A DNA stretch of 64,000 nt, from positions 1 through 64,000 of the forward strand of contig NZ_JADU01000008.1 of NCBI RefSeq assembly GCF_000518545.1, in the 5' to 3' direction. Within the stretch, counting starts at the first letter, position 1, and each line of letters opens with the position of its first letter. Both the position numbers and the translations under genes were made by a program. Of the stretch, positions 34,187-43,922 are shown in pieces. The notes under the pieces are model-generated. The model did not search any database and was not told the origin of the DNA. It saw nothing but the letters and a program-made list of their open reading frames with translations. This DNA comes from Hallella seregens ATCC 51272 (GTDB taxonomy: Bacteria; Bacteroidota; Bacteroidia; Bacteroidales; Bacteroidaceae).

Positions 34187-36670
34187 TCAGAGCATGAGCG
34201 AGAGCGCGCGGCCGTCGTAGTCCACCGTCTGCGCACCCTGCATGGGTCGGTCGCCGCGGCCGCTGTCTGCCCCCACCAGCACCACACGGAAGCGGCGGCG
34301 GGCCAGCATGCCCTTGTAACGCCCCCGGCGCGCGCCGATGGTGAGACGGTGCGCGGCATCGTCGTAGCCGAAGCGGATGGTGGCATACTGCCCGCGCTCG
34401 TAGTCGTAGCCGTCGCCAGCGTCCTCGTAGAGCGTGAAAGAGCCGTCGGCACCGGGGTAGACACGTATCTCCAGGTCGTCCCAGGGCTTCTCCGAGCTGT
34501 ACTGCACGTCGGGGCCGAAAGGCATCACCGTGCCCGCCCTGACATAGACCGGCATGATGTCGATGGGGCACGGACGCAGCAGCTCCTGCCCGCCGTCGTG
34601 CCGCTCATTCGTCCAAAAGTCGTACCAGGCAGAGCCCTTTGGCAGGTACACGCGCACCGGAGCCGCGGCACGCTGCAGGTCGGGATAGATGAGGTGGCCG
34701 CGCTTCTGCGCGTCTTTCCACGTGTAGAGCGGGTCGGTGACGGGCTTCACCAGCAGGCTGCGGCCGAAGAGATACTCGTCGTTGAGCCGCGCGGCACGGC
34801 GGTCGGCACGAAAGTCCATCACCAGCGGCCGCATCATGCTGCCGTCGTTGAGCACGCAGTCGGCCAGCGTGCTGTAGATGTAGGGCAGCAGACGGTAGCG
34901 CAGGCGGATGCCGGCGCGGATGGCGTCGTAGCACCAGTCGCCCTCGTCGCCGAAGCGCCAGGGCTCGCTCACCATCGGCGAGGAGCAGTGGTTGCGCATC
35001 AATGGCATGAACACGCCCCACTGCATCCAGCGCGTTTGCAGCTCCTTGAGGGCGGCGTTGTGCGGGTTCTGCTCGAAGCCCCAGTAGAAAAATCCGCCCA
35101 GGTCGGTGTTCCATATGGGGATGCCGCAGAGCGTGTAGTTGAGGCCCGAGGGCACTTGCTGCTTCATCTCGTCCCAGCTGGCCGCGATGTCGCCACTCCA
35201 CGAGAACGCGCCGTAGTGCTGCATGCCGAACGTTCCGCTGCGCGTCATCTGAAACACGCGCCTGCCGTTGCCGCGCAGGGCGCGCTGATGCTCGTAGATG
35301 CCGCGGTTGTGGACCAGGGGGAACGCATTCTTCACGCTGCGCCACGAGCCGTCGGCCGTGAGCCAGTCGTCGTCGCCGGGCTGCTCGAAGTGGTCGGGTT
35401 CGGTCGAGTCGGTCCACCAGGCATCCATGCCCATGCCGTAGAGATGGGACAGATGGCGCCAGTAAATGTCGCGCGCCTTGGGGTTGAAAGCGTCGTAAGG
35501 CATCACGCCCTGCCGGCGGGGCCAGGTGTCGAAGGGGTAGAGCGCGCCGATTTTCTTCAGTTCGCGGTACTGCGGCGTCCAGGGCCCGAAGCTGGCCCAC
35601 ACGCTTATCATCAGATGAGCGTTGTTGCGGTGCACGTAGTCCACCATCTCTTCGGGGCTCTTCAGCCGCGGCGTCTGCCGTGCGGGCAGGCTGCGCATGT
35701 CGGCGGGCAGGTATTTCTGCCACTCCGGGTCGCCCACCTTATTGATATAGTAAGGGTTCATAAAGCGCATGGCGTTCCAGTTGGAGTCGCAGCCCCAGTA
35801 CTGCCAGTCCTGCACAATACCGTCGAGCGGCAGCCGTCGGCGGCGGAACTCGTCGAGCACCGAGGCCAGCTCGTCGCTCGTTTTGTAGCGTTCGCGGCAC
35901 TGCCAGTAGCCCATGGTCCAGAGCGGGAACATCGTGGCGCGGCCCGTAAGCTGGCGTATGGCCGCGACGACGCCGTCCTGCGTGCCGTCGCGATAGAGGA
36001 AGTAATAGTCCACGCAGGGCGCCACTTCGCTGGAGAAGACGGTGCGGCCCGTGGCCGGCGAGTCGGTCCAGCGCGAGCGTCCGGCGTTGTCCCAGTAGAG
36101 TCCGTAGCCCTTTTCGCTGGTCAGGTAGGGGATGGAGATGTAGGTGTTGTGGTTCCAGAACTCCACGTCGCGGCCGCGCCGGTTCATCGCCGTGTCGCGC
36201 AACTGGCCCATTCCGTAGACTGCTTCGTCGGGCTCCAGCGTGAACTCCTGGCTCACGGCGTACTTGCCGCTGTCCACGGCATGGGTGCAGGGCGTGAGCG
36301 TGACCGCCCCGGCGCGCAGCAAGGTGCGGCCCGTGCTGTCGGCAAAGGTGACGGCTCCGTCGGCCAGGTTCAGCGTGACGCGGATGCGGGCCGACTGCAA
36401 CGTCAGCCGCCCGTCGGCCTCGCACCGGTCTATGCCGCGCCCGAGGCCCTGTCCGGGCTGGGCCACGACGGAATAACTCTTCTTCTCTCCCACCCCGCTG
36501 CCGGGCCATACGCTCACGCGGACGATGGTGGGCGAGTAGAATTGGATGCTCACTGTGCGGCCGTCCAGCTGCTTCCGGCAGCCGAAGCCGACGCTCTCGG
36601 CCCCTGCGCCCGGGCCTGTGGCCAGGGCGAGGAGCGTGAGGACGAGGTAACGCAAGAGGGTTCTCATCAT
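34187..36670 (-). CDS. Glycoside hydrolase family 31 (alpha-glucosidase/alpha-xylosidase type)
   Basis: 827 residues with an N-terminal signal peptide (hydrophobic segment ending near AGAES). Catalytic residues are Asp421 as nucleophile in DAWWTDSTEPD and Asp494 as acid/base in WSGDIAASWDEM; PLWTMGYWQCRERY and GIVQDWQYWG line the active site. The C-terminal part (VRVYLPKGSAWYDFWTNERH, VRAGTVMPFGP, FTLYEDAGDGYDYERG) is the usual GH31 beta domain. It is the last gene of a susC-susD operon. Surface or periplasmic cleavage of an alpha-linked glycan is expected; the STEP nucleophile context is closer to alpha-xylosidases and broad GH31 enzymes than to sucrase-maltase. Substrate uncertain. Confidence 0.92.
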   Translation of the reverse strand: MMRTLLRYLVLTLLALATGPGAGAESVGFGCRKQLDGRTVSIQFYSPTIVRVSVWPGSGVGEKKSYSVVAQPGQGLGRGIDRCEADGRLTLQSARIRVTLNLADGAVTFADSTGRTLLRAGAVTLTPCTHAVDSGKYAVSQEFTLEPDEAVYGMGQLRDTAMNRRGRDVEFWNHNTYISIPYLTSEKGYGLYWDNAGRSRWTDSPATGRTVFSSEVAPCVDYYFLYRDGTQDGVVAAIRQLTGRATMFPLWTMGYWQCRERYKTSDELASVLDEFRRRRLPLDGIVQDWQYWGCDSNWNAMRFMNPYYINKVGDPEWQKYLPADMRSLPARQTPRLKSPEEMVDYVHRNNAHLMISVWASFGPWTPQYRELKKIGALYPFDTWPRRQGVMPYDAFNPKARDIYWRHLSHLYGMGMDAWWTDSTEPDHFEQPGDDDWLTADGSWRSVKNAFPLVHNRGIYEHQRALRGNGRRVFQMTRSGTFGMQHYGAFSWSGDIAASWDEMKQQVPSGLNYTLCGIPIWNTDLGGFFYWGFEQNPHNAALKELQTRWMQWGVFMPLMRNHCSSPMVSEPWRFGDEGDWCYDAIRAGIRLRYRLLPYIYSTLADCVLNDGSMMRPLVMDFRADRRAARLNDEYLFGRSLLVKPVTDPLYTWKDAQKRGHLIYPDLQRAAAPVRVYLPKGSAWYDFWTNERHDGGQELLRPCPIDIMPVYVRAGTVMPFGPDVQYSSEKPWDDLEIRVYPGADGSFTLYEDAGDGYDYERGQYATIRFGYDDAAHRLTIGARRGRYKGMLARRRFRVVLVGADSGRGDRPMQGAQTVDYDGRALSLML

Positions 36671-36710
36671 GCAATGGGTTTTAAAAACGTTGGGGTTGCG
36701 GCCGCCGGGC

Positions 36711-38339
36711 TCAGTAGCCGGGGTTCTGTTTCAGCTTGCCGTTGGTCAGAATCTGCCTGTTCGGAATGGGGTAAAGGTTGCGCGTGGCGTCGCTGGCGTC
36801 GTGCGAGAACCAGGCCCGCGTGGTGAAAACGCCGAAGCGCACCATGTCCTGCCGGCGGCGGCCCTCCTGCGAGAACTCCCAGCCCAGCTCGTCGAGCATG
36901 CGTCCATACTTCACCTGGGCCTCATCGTGGGTGGTGCGGGAGTCGTCGCGGCGGCCGTAGTCGTAGCAGGTTGTGCCCTCGAGCTGGCTGCCGCTGACGG
37001 CGGCTTTCTCGGGATGGTCGGTAAAGTTGCGGCGGCGCACCTCGGTGACCAGCCGTGCGGCCTCGTCGGCCCAGCCGGTGCGCAGCAGGGCTTCGGCCTT
37101 CATCAGCAGCACGTCGGCATAGCGCAGCAGGGGAAAGTCGTTGCTCAACCGGTTGGTGATGCCCTGTGCATACTCGAACTTGCCCCAGCGCAGCCCCTGG
37201 TTTTCCTCGGAGCCGTCGATGCTGTTCACGTGGTTCACGTAGTCAAGCGGGCGGCCCACCAGGTTGCCCATGGTGCACTTCAGGGTGTCGCCCGTGGCCG
37301 AAAACTGCACGCCGGCGATGAAGTCGTCCCGCAGACGGCGGTCGTCGGGGTCGAAAGTGTCGATGTATTGCGGCAGTGCGCAGACGCCGCCCCAGGGCGT
37401 GGCCTGGAAGTTGTAGGTGGCTTGGTTCTCGGGTTGCAGCGAGTACATGTGGAAGTCGAAGGCGTTCCAGTCGTCCACGTAGGTCTCGTCGAACGGCAGG
37501 GCGAAGATGATTTCGCGCGACTTCTCGTTGTTGGTCACGAACACGTTCTTGCGTGTGGCCTCCAGCGCATACTTGCCGCTGCCGATAACCAGGTCGCATG
37601 CCTCGATGCACTTGTCGTAATCCTGGTGCGTTCCGTCTGAGAACACCTCGGAATTGAGGTACATCTTGGCCAGCAGCGCGTATCCGGCCCACCTGTTGAA
37701 GCGGCCGTAATAGGCGTTGTCCACGCGCTCGCTCAGGTTGGGAATGTTCTCGGTGAGCTCCTTGACGACGAACTCGTACACGTCCTTGCGGCTGCTTTGG
37801 TCGGGCAGGAATCCCTCGGGCACGTCGAAGCGGGTCACGATGGGCACGTTGCCGAAGAGGTCGTCGAGCAGGTAATAGTACGAGGCGCGCAGCACTTTCA
37901 GCTCCGAGACGATGGCCGTCTGGCGGTCGCCGAGCTTGATTTGTCCCGACTCTATCTGGTAGAGCACGCGGTTGCAGGCGTTGATGCCGTCGTAAGTGCG
38001 CACCCACGACTGCAGTGGGATGTCGTCTTCGCTGGTCCATTTGTGCTGGTGCATGCGCTTGTACACGCCGCCGTCCACCCATCCGTTGGGCCTTGCGGGA
38101 ATCACGTCTTGGTCTGTACAGAGCATCTCGGCCCGTGCCACGCCGTTCCAGAGCAGCATGGTCTTGCGCCACGACACGTATCCCGACGACAGCAGCGAGG
38201 CCACATCCTCGTCGGTCGGCTCGAAGCCGTCGGCCACAATACGGTTGTAGCTGGTGTCCTCCAGCCTGGTGCAGGAGGCTGTGCCCAGGAGGGCGGCAAC
38301 CCCCACAAGGCAGGTATAGAGCAGGTTTCTTGTTTTCAT
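36711..38339 (-). CDS. SusD/RagB-like outer-membrane glycan-binding lipoprotein
   Basis: 542 residues with a lipoprotein signal: hydrophobic stretch then GTASC at about residues 19-23 (lipidated Cys). TPR-rich SusD fold marks are YDGINACNRVLYQIES, ELKVLRASYYYLLDDLFGNV, GRFNRWAGYALLAKMYLNSE, DFPLLRYADVLLMKAEALLR and the C-terminal LYPIPNRQILTNGKLKQNPGY. It binds the glycan over the SusC channel encoded just upstream (34-base gap) and shares its transcript. Confidence 0.95.
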   Translation of the reverse strand: MKTRNLLYTCLVGVAALLGTASCTRLEDTSYNRIVADGFEPTDEDVASLLSSGYVSWRKTMLLWNGVARAEMLCTDQDVIPARPNGWVDGGVYKRMHQHKWTSEDDIPLQSWVRTYDGINACNRVLYQIESGQIKLGDRQTAIVSELKVLRASYYYLLDDLFGNVPIVTRFDVPEGFLPDQSSRKDVYEFVVKELTENIPNLSERVDNAYYGRFNRWAGYALLAKMYLNSEVFSDGTHQDYDKCIEACDLVIGSGKYALEATRKNVFVTNNEKSREIIFALPFDETYVDDWNAFDFHMYSLQPENQATYNFQATPWGGVCALPQYIDTFDPDDRRLRDDFIAGVQFSATGDTLKCTMGNLVGRPLDYVNHVNSIDGSEENQGLRWGKFEYAQGITNRLSNDFPLLRYADVLLMKAEALLRTGWADEAARLVTEVRRRNFTDHPEKAAVSGSQLEGTTCYDYGRRDDSRTTHDEAQVKYGRMLDELGWEFSQEGRRRQDMVRFGVFTTRAWFSHDASDATRNLYPIPNRQILTNGKLKQNPGY

Positions 38340-38373
38340 GTTTCGGTTTTGTTTAAAGTTGGCAGTGTGGCGG

Positions 38374-41300
38374 TTAGAAAGTGGCGTTCAGTCCAAAGGT
38401 GAACGAACGCGTGTGGGGGAAGATGTCGCGGTTGTCGTAGCCGGGGTTCAGGCCCGCTGCCGACACTTCCGGGTCGATGCCCTTATAGCCGCTGATGGTG
38501 ATAGCGTTGTTCACCGTGGCGTAAAGGCGCAGTGCCTTGACATACTTGCCCAGCCGGCCGAAGGTATAGCCCAGCGTGACGTTGTCTATTTTCCAGTAGT
38601 CTCCGTTCTCCACATAGTAGCTGTTGAACTCCTCCGAGCAGAGCGTGTTGAGCACGGCCTTGCCGAATACCGGGTCGTAGGCCGAGCGCAGGCGGTTCCA
38701 GTCCTGGCGGCTGCGGTTCTCATAGAACATCCGTGTGCCGTTGATAATCTGGAAGCCGAAAGCCCCGCGCATGTTCACGGCCAGGTCCCACTGCCTGTAA
38801 CGCAGCTGGTTGTTGAAGCCGAGGTACCACTTGGGCACGCCGTTGCCCAGCACTTGCTTGTCCTCAAAGCTGTGCGTGAAGTCGTCGTAACCCACGCGTT
38901 GGCCGTCCCTGTTCTCGTAAATCCACTTGCCCTGCTCGTCCACGTCCACCACTTTGAAGCCGTAAATGTCGCCCACACGGTGGCCGATACGCACGATGTG
39001 CGACTCGGTCTTCACCGGCTCCTCGATCCATCCGGCCATGAAATAGTCGGAAGAGGCCTGGTAGAGGTCGTTCGAGAGGCTCTTCAACTTGTTGCTGTTG
39101 GTCGAGAAAGTGAGCGTGGCGTTCCACGTCAGGTCTTTCGTCTTCACCGGAATGGCACCCACCATCACCTCCAGACCGTTGTTGCTCATCTCGCCCACAT
39201 TGGCGCGGGTAGTGGTATAAAGGTTGGGGGGAGAGGGCACGGAGTAGTCGTAGAGCAGGCCCTTGATGAGGCGATAGTACCAGTCTATGCTCACGTTGAG
39301 GCGGTAGCCGAGCATGCTGAAGTCCAGTCCCACGTCGTATTCGTGCTTCTCTTCCCACTTCAATTTGTCGTTGGCGTTCTGCGTAGGCTGGAGTGCACGT
39401 ATCCATTTGCCGTCGTAAAGGTAGTAGTCTCCATAGCCCAGGAGCGAGCGGCCGAGGAACGATTCGCTGGGCTGCGAGCCCGTCACGCCGTAGCCTGCAC
39501 GCAGCTTCATGTCGTCGAAGAGCTGCTGGCGGCGCATGAAATCTTCCTCGGTGATGCGCCAACCGAGCGACACCGACGGGAAGTTGCCCCAGGGTTGCCT
39601 GGTGCCTACCAGCTGACTCGCGGCCTCATGACGCAGACTTGCCATGAAGAGGTAGCGGTTCTTGTAGTTGTAATTCACGCGTCCGAAGAAGCCGATGAGG
39701 TTGGTGTCGAGCCAGTAGCTGTACTCCGTGGCCTTGCCTTCCTTGAGTGCTTGGCCCACCCCGATGTTGTGCCAGCTGAACCGGTCGGTCGGGAAGTTGT
39801 AGTTGCGCTCGTACTGCTGGTTGTAGTTGCCGGCCTGATAGCTGTAGCCCGCAAGGGCCTGCACCGAGTGATTGCCGAACGACTGGTGATACTGCGCCGT
39901 AAGCTCCACGAGCTTGGTCATGGTCGACGAGCTGCCGGTCGAGGCATATCCGTTGCGGCCGTCGCGGATATTGGAGATGTGCTGCTTGGTCTCGTAGTAG
40001 CCTCCGCTGCGTGTTGTCTTGTCGTAGGACAGCAGGGCGTTGAACGTGAGCACCTTGATGGGGTTGAAAGTAATGTTTGAACTCACCCGCGTTTGCTGCA
40101 CGTCCTGCCTGCCGTCGGCCTCGTAGATGCGGGCCAGCGGGTTGTCGTAGTTGAAGATGCCGGTGTTCTCGCGCCAGGTTCCGTCGGCATTCCGCGTGGG
40201 TTCCGTGGGGTTGTGGATCATCGCCTGACGCCAACTGTAGGTGTCGAAACTGCCGCCGTCGGTGGTCGAGGTGTAGCCGCTCTTGTTGGCCAGAAGCTGG
40301 AAATTGAAGCGCAGCATGTCGTCGAGCATGCTGTGGTTCACCTCGGCGCGGCCCTGAAACTCCTCTTTGTCCGACTTGTGGAAGATGCCCTGGAGCTTGC
40401 GGTAGTTCAGGTTGAAGATGTAATTGGTCTGCGGTGTGCCGCCCTTGAACGAGAGGTTGTGCACGTGGCTCACGCCCGTGCGCAGCACTTCGTCTATCCA
40501 TCGCGTGTCGCTGCCCAGGTCCCAGGAGGCGTCGCGCAGCCCGTCGGCAATCTGTCGGCGGTAATCTGCGGCCGTGCAGAAGTCGGGTTTCTTCACGATA
40601 TGGGTCATGGTGAGGTAGCCGCTGTACTGCACTTCGTTCATGTTCTCGCCCTTGGCCTTGCGCGTGGTAATCATCACCACGCCGTTGGTGCCGCGCGAAC
40701 CGTAGATGGCCGCGGCCGAGCCGTCTTTCAGCACGTCGATGCTCTCGATGTCTTCGGGGGCCACGGTGTTGAAGTCGCCCGGCACGCCGTCGATCAAAAT
40801 CAGCGGATTGGTCGATGCGCCAAGGATGGTTGTGCTGCCGCGCAGCGACACTTCGGTGCCGCCCACAGGGTTTCCGTTGGGATTGGTGACCGACAGGCCG
40901 GCTATCTTTCCCTGTATCAGCTGCCCGGCATCGTTCACCGCACCGGCCGTGAAGTCCTCACGCTTCACGCTGCCCACGGAGCTCGTCACGTCGCCTTTGC
41001 GCTGTGTGCCGTAGCCGATGACCACCACCTCGTTGAGCACTTTGTTGTCTTCCTGCAGCGTCACGGCCACATTCCGGCGGCCGTTGAGCGGCAGTTCCTG
41101 CGGGGCGAAACCGATGTATGTCACCTGCAGCGTGGCCCGGGCGGAAGCCACCGTGAGGGAGAAGCGGCCGTCAAGGTCGGTCACTGTGCCGTTGCCGGTG
41201 CCTTTCTCCATGACGGTTGCGCCGATGATGGGCTCGCCGGCAGCGTCGGTCACGGTGCCCTGCACCTGGTGGCGGGCCTGGGTGGGCGCTGGCCGCGGCG

Positions 41301-41436
41301 CGGTGTTCATGGTCTGCACGGGCAGCCGGCCGGGGGTGCCGGCCGCATGGGCTGCGGGTTGCGACGGGGCGTGCGCTCCGGCCACGGAGCAGCAGACGGC
41401 CGCCGACGCAAGGATGAGGTTCTTCTTTAGGTTCAT
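38374..41436 (-). CDS. SusC/RagA-family TonB-dependent transporter
   Basis: 1020 residues: signal peptide, then the carboxypeptidase-D-like extension (VTDAAGEPIIGATVMEKGTG, DGRFSLTV, TYIGFAPQEL), the family motif LNEVVVIGYGTQRKGDVTSS, the plug (GKIAGLSVTNPNGNPVGGTE, VLKDGSAAAIYGSRGTNGVV) and a long barrel ending RSFTFGLNATF. The first residues after the signal are unusually rich in Ala and Pro. Imports oligosaccharides with the SusD partner. A TAnnTTTG element lies about 105 bases upstream. Confidence 0.95.
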   Translation of the reverse strand: MNLKKNLILASAAVCCSVAGAHAPSQPAAHAAGTPGRLPVQTMNTAPRPAPTQARHQVQGTVTDAAGEPIIGATVMEKGTGNGTVTDLDGRFSLTVASARATLQVTYIGFAPQELPLNGRRNVAVTLQEDNKVLNEVVVIGYGTQRKGDVTSSVGSVKREDFTAGAVNDAGQLIQGKIAGLSVTNPNGNPVGGTEVSLRGSTTILGASTNPLILIDGVPGDFNTVAPEDIESIDVLKDGSAAAIYGSRGTNGVVMITTRKAKGENMNEVQYSGYLTMTHIVKKPDFCTAADYRRQIADGLRDASWDLGSDTRWIDEVLRTGVSHVHNLSFKGGTPQTNYIFNLNYRKLQGIFHKSDKEEFQGRAEVNHSMLDDMLRFNFQLLANKSGYTSTTDGGSFDTYSWRQAMIHNPTEPTRNADGTWRENTGIFNYDNPLARIYEADGRQDVQQTRVSSNITFNPIKVLTFNALLSYDKTTRSGGYYETKQHISNIRDGRNGYASTGSSSTMTKLVELTAQYHQSFGNHSVQALAGYSYQAGNYNQQYERNYNFPTDRFSWHNIGVGQALKEGKATEYSYWLDTNLIGFFGRVNYNYKNRYLFMASLRHEAASQLVGTRQPWGNFPSVSLGWRITEEDFMRRQQLFDDMKLRAGYGVTGSQPSESFLGRSLLGYGDYYLYDGKWIRALQPTQNANDKLKWEEKHEYDVGLDFSMLGYRLNVSIDWYYRLIKGLLYDYSVPSPPNLYTTTRANVGEMSNNGLEVMVGAIPVKTKDLTWNATLTFSTNSNKLKSLSNDLYQASSDYFMAGWIEEPVKTESHIVRIGHRVGDIYGFKVVDVDEQGKWIYENRDGQRVGYDDFTHSFEDKQVLGNGVPKWYLGFNNQLRYRQWDLAVNMRGAFGFQIINGTRMFYENRSRQDWNRLRSAYDPVFGKAVLNTLCSEEFNSYYVENGDYWKIDNVTLGYTFGRLGKYVKALRLYATVNNAITISGYKGIDPEVSAAGLNPGYDNRDIFPHTRSFTFGLNATF

Positions 41437-41547
41437 GTCGATTGCGTAATTTTAGGTTGTATGATGAATGATGAATGGTTGGCAACAGGCCGCACGGGCA
41501 CGGCACGGGGCCCGACGGGGTAGCGACATACGCCTGCCCGACGGTTG

Positions 41548-41555
41548 CAAAGTTA
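41548..41555 (-). promoter_or_regulatory. -7 element for the susC-susD-GH31 operon
   Basis: On the - strand this is TAACTTTG, matching TAnnTTTG. It would give a leader of about 105 bases before susC. No good -33 TTTG lies at the standard spacing, which fits an activator-dependent promoter for the AraC-type regulator encoded next door. Confidence 0.5.
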
Positions 41556-41635
41556 GGGTTTCGGCCCCGAAAAAGGATAGAACAAATGAAGATTTGGGAT
41601 GTAACGTATGTTGATTTTCCCTTGGTTCAGCAACG

Positions 41636-41812
41636 GAAAACGGCAAAAACGCAAGCTGAAAAACGGGAAAACGCCCCGCGAAAAACGGCTCGACGCGATG
41701 CGGTTGCGCCGTTTTCGCGCGGCGATTGCGGCCTCATCGCGCGGCGGTTGCAGCGCCGCGCCCGCAGCATGCGCAGCCCACGGCCATGCCGCAAGGCAGC
41801 GAAGAAAAGGAA
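41636..41812. repeat. 22-bp lattice array between the AraC-type regulator and susC
   Basis: GAAAACGGC, GAAAAACGG and GAAAAACGG begin at 41636, 41658 and 41680. A second set of cores, TGCGGTTGCG, GGCGATTGCG and GGCGGTTGCA, begins at 41699, 41721 and 41743. All spacings within each set are 22. The array runs up to the regulator's stop codon (41813-41815). The cores resemble the GCGATTACGG cores of the array at 52595. Confidence is lower than for the other arrays because the phase slips by three bases between the two sets. Confidence 0.55.
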
Positions 41813-43834
41813 TTACTGGTATTCCGACGGCTTCATGCCGAACTTGAGCTTGAAGCACTTGGCGAAGTAGCTGGGACTGTTGAAGCCACACTGTGCGGCA
41901 ATCTCATTCACGCCGTGCCGCCCCTGGCGCAGCATGCGGGCCGCTTCGTCCAGCCGGATGTTGCGGATAAAGGCCACGGGGGTGTCGGCCGTGAGGGCGG
42001 TGAGCTTCTTGTAAAGGCCTGTCCGTTCCACGCAGAGGTCGTTGGCCAGCTGCTCCACGCCGTACTCGCCGTCGGCCAGATGCCGCCGCACGAGGGCCTC
42101 GGCCCGCTGCAGGAAATCGGGCTGCGCGGCCGCGACATCAGCCGCAGGCTCTGCCGGAGCCTCCGACACGGGACTCAAAGGCCTGAACTGCGCGGCCATC
42201 GGCTCCGCCTGTGGCCGCTGCGGCGACAAAACCGGGCTTTCCGTGCCGGCCGCGGCCTCCTTGCGCCGCCGCCTCAGCAGCCATCCGGCCCCCACTCCGC
42301 CGGCCAGCACCACCGCGCCCGCCCACACGCCGGGCCACGCCCACCACGGCCGCGCCACCGAAATGTGCACCGTGCGCACCGTGCCCACCCACCGCCGCGG
42401 GTTGGTCGAGGCCTGCACCTGCAGCGTGTGGTCGCCCGCAGCCAGGCGGGTGAACGAGAGATACATCACACCGTGGTCGCTGACCACGTCGGGATGGCTG
42501 TCGGCCGACACCGTGTGCCACACCCCGCCATCGAAGCGGTAGCGGTAACAGGTGCCGCGGGGCCGCACGTAGTTCATCGTCGTGAACTTGAAGGACACGT
42601 CGCGCTGGCCGCTTCCCAACCGCAGTTGCTGCAGGTAGGGCGTGTCCGTGGGCAGCAGCACGCGGCCGCCGTAGGCCCGCCCCATGCGCAGCTCCTCGCC
42701 GCCAAGGTAGACGTTGGTCAGGATGGGACACACGGGAATGTTGAGGGTTCGCGTGTCGAAGAGGTTGAAAAGCGACGAGGCGTAGAGCAGTCCGTTGTGG
42801 TAAGTGCCCAGCCACACGCCTTGCTGGTGGTCGGGATAGATGGTGTTGATGCCGTCGGTGAGGGTGCTGCCGTCGGGCAGCGACACCGTGCGGAACTCCC
42901 GGCAGCGGGCCCCGCGGTTCAGGTCGAAGAGCAGGTAACCGCGCAGACTGCATATCAGGGCCACGTTGTCGGGCGTGACATTGAGCGTGTTGAGGATGTA
43001 GGGCGAGCGGTAAAGCTCGCGAAAGCGGAAGCGGCGCGTGTCGAACGCGAGGAAAATGGTCTCGTGCCGGCTCGTGCGAATCTGGTAGAACATGCGGTGG
43101 GGACCGCGCACAATGAGCGAGGTGCGCTGGTAAAGCCGGGCGTCGGCCGGGCCGTAGGCCGTGGCCACGCGCAGCCGGCGGCCGGTGCGCAGGTCGTAGT
43201 CCACGGCCATGCCCGTGCTGAAAAAGGTGTAGAGGCGGCCGTCCCACACGTCCAGGTCCTGCAGTCGGCCCAGCGAATCGGGCATGAGATAGTCGCGGCG
43301 GGTACAGATGTTGCGCAGCCTGCGGCCCACAACGACCCATGTGTCGTGCTGGCTGTCGATGTAGAGGTCTTCGGGTTGCAGCCCGCCGCCCCAGCAACGA
43401 AGCGAGTCGAGCGGGGCGGGCATGGGGCGCAGACGCTGCAGGTCCACGCAGGTCACGGCATAATGGTCCTTGATCCAGAGCCGTTCCTGCCGGTCGAGGT
43501 AGAGGTGCGTCTCGCCATCGTAGCGGCGCAGGGGCGTGCGCAGCCCCTTGTGCAGCGGCACCAGGCAGAAGTTCTGCCCGTTGTACACGTTGACGCCACG
43601 CTCGGTATAGACCGCCATGCGGCCATCGCCGAGCTGAATCATCTGCAAAATACCATTGTCGGAAAGGCCGTTCTGGCGGTTCAGCGTATAGAAGATGCGC
43701 GTGGCCGAACGCACCGACGGCGACGATTCGCCCTCGTCCACGGCCATGGCCCCACGGGCGGCGGCGCTGCCTCCCACCCCCGGCGTGAGGATGAACAACA
43801 AGGGAAGCAGCAGCAAATGTCTCCGGGCGGTCAT
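41813..43834 (-). CDS. Membrane-spanning AraC-family regulator with periplasmic propeller/Y_Y_Y sensor
   Basis: 673 residues. Residues 1 to about 25 form a signal anchor. About 45-400 resemble the beta-propeller sensor of hybrid two-component regulators (NGLSDNGILQMIQLGDGRMA, DGINTIYPDHQQGVWLGTYH). About 410-490 are a Y_Y_Y-like domain (FKFTTMNYVRPRGTCYRYRF, AAGDHTLQVQAS). A second membrane helix is WWAWPGVWAGAVVLAGGVGA. After a Pro/Ala/Ser-rich linker comes an AraC DNA-binding domain (VEQLANDLCVERTGLYKKLT, NEIAAQCGFNSPSYFAKCFK). There is no histidine kinase or receiver domain. It should sense a glycan breakdown product and activate the adjoining susC operon directly. Confidence 0.9.
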   Translation of the reverse strand: MTARRHLLLLPLLFILTPGVGGSAAARGAMAVDEGESSPSVRSATRIFYTLNRQNGLSDNGILQMIQLGDGRMAVYTERGVNVYNGQNFCLVPLHKGLRTPLRRYDGETHLYLDRQERLWIKDHYAVTCVDLQRLRPMPAPLDSLRCWGGGLQPEDLYIDSQHDTWVVVGRRLRNICTRRDYLMPDSLGRLQDLDVWDGRLYTFFSTGMAVDYDLRTGRRLRVATAYGPADARLYQRTSLIVRGPHRMFYQIRTSRHETIFLAFDTRRFRFRELYRSPYILNTLNVTPDNVALICSLRGYLLFDLNRGARCREFRTVSLPDGSTLTDGINTIYPDHQQGVWLGTYHNGLLYASSLFNLFDTRTLNIPVCPILTNVYLGGEELRMGRAYGGRVLLPTDTPYLQQLRLGSGQRDVSFKFTTMNYVRPRGTCYRYRFDGGVWHTVSADSHPDVVSDHGVMYLSFTRLAAGDHTLQVQASTNPRRWVGTVRTVHISVARPWWAWPGVWAGAVVLAGGVGAGWLLRRRRKEAAAGTESPVLSPQRPQAEPMAAQFRPLSPVSEAPAEPAADVAAAQPDFLQRAEALVRRHLADGEYGVEQLANDLCVERTGLYKKLTALTADTPVAFIRNIRLDEAARMLRQGRHGVNEIAAQCGFNSPSYFAKCFKLKFGMKPSEYQ

Positions 43835-43839
43835 ACGTG

Positions 43840-43847
43840 CAAATTTA
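43840..43847 (-). promoter_or_regulatory. -7 element directly before the AraC-type regulator
   Basis: TAAATTTG on the - strand lies only five bases upstream of the ATG at 43834. Transcription would begin at or next to the start codon, giving a leaderless message, unless a downstream start such as the Met at residue 30 is used. Confidence 0.4.
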
Positions 43848-43922
43848 CGAAAACAAATCGTAAAACCGCTAAACCGTGCCGGAGGAGAAAGAACCGTAAA
43901 ACGTTAAAAAACTCAAACCCGC

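Noticed and set aside
34349..36826. 825-codon open frame on + opposite the GH31 gene
   Set aside because: Composition is that of an antisense shadow, and the - strand frame has a signal peptide and catalytic motifs.
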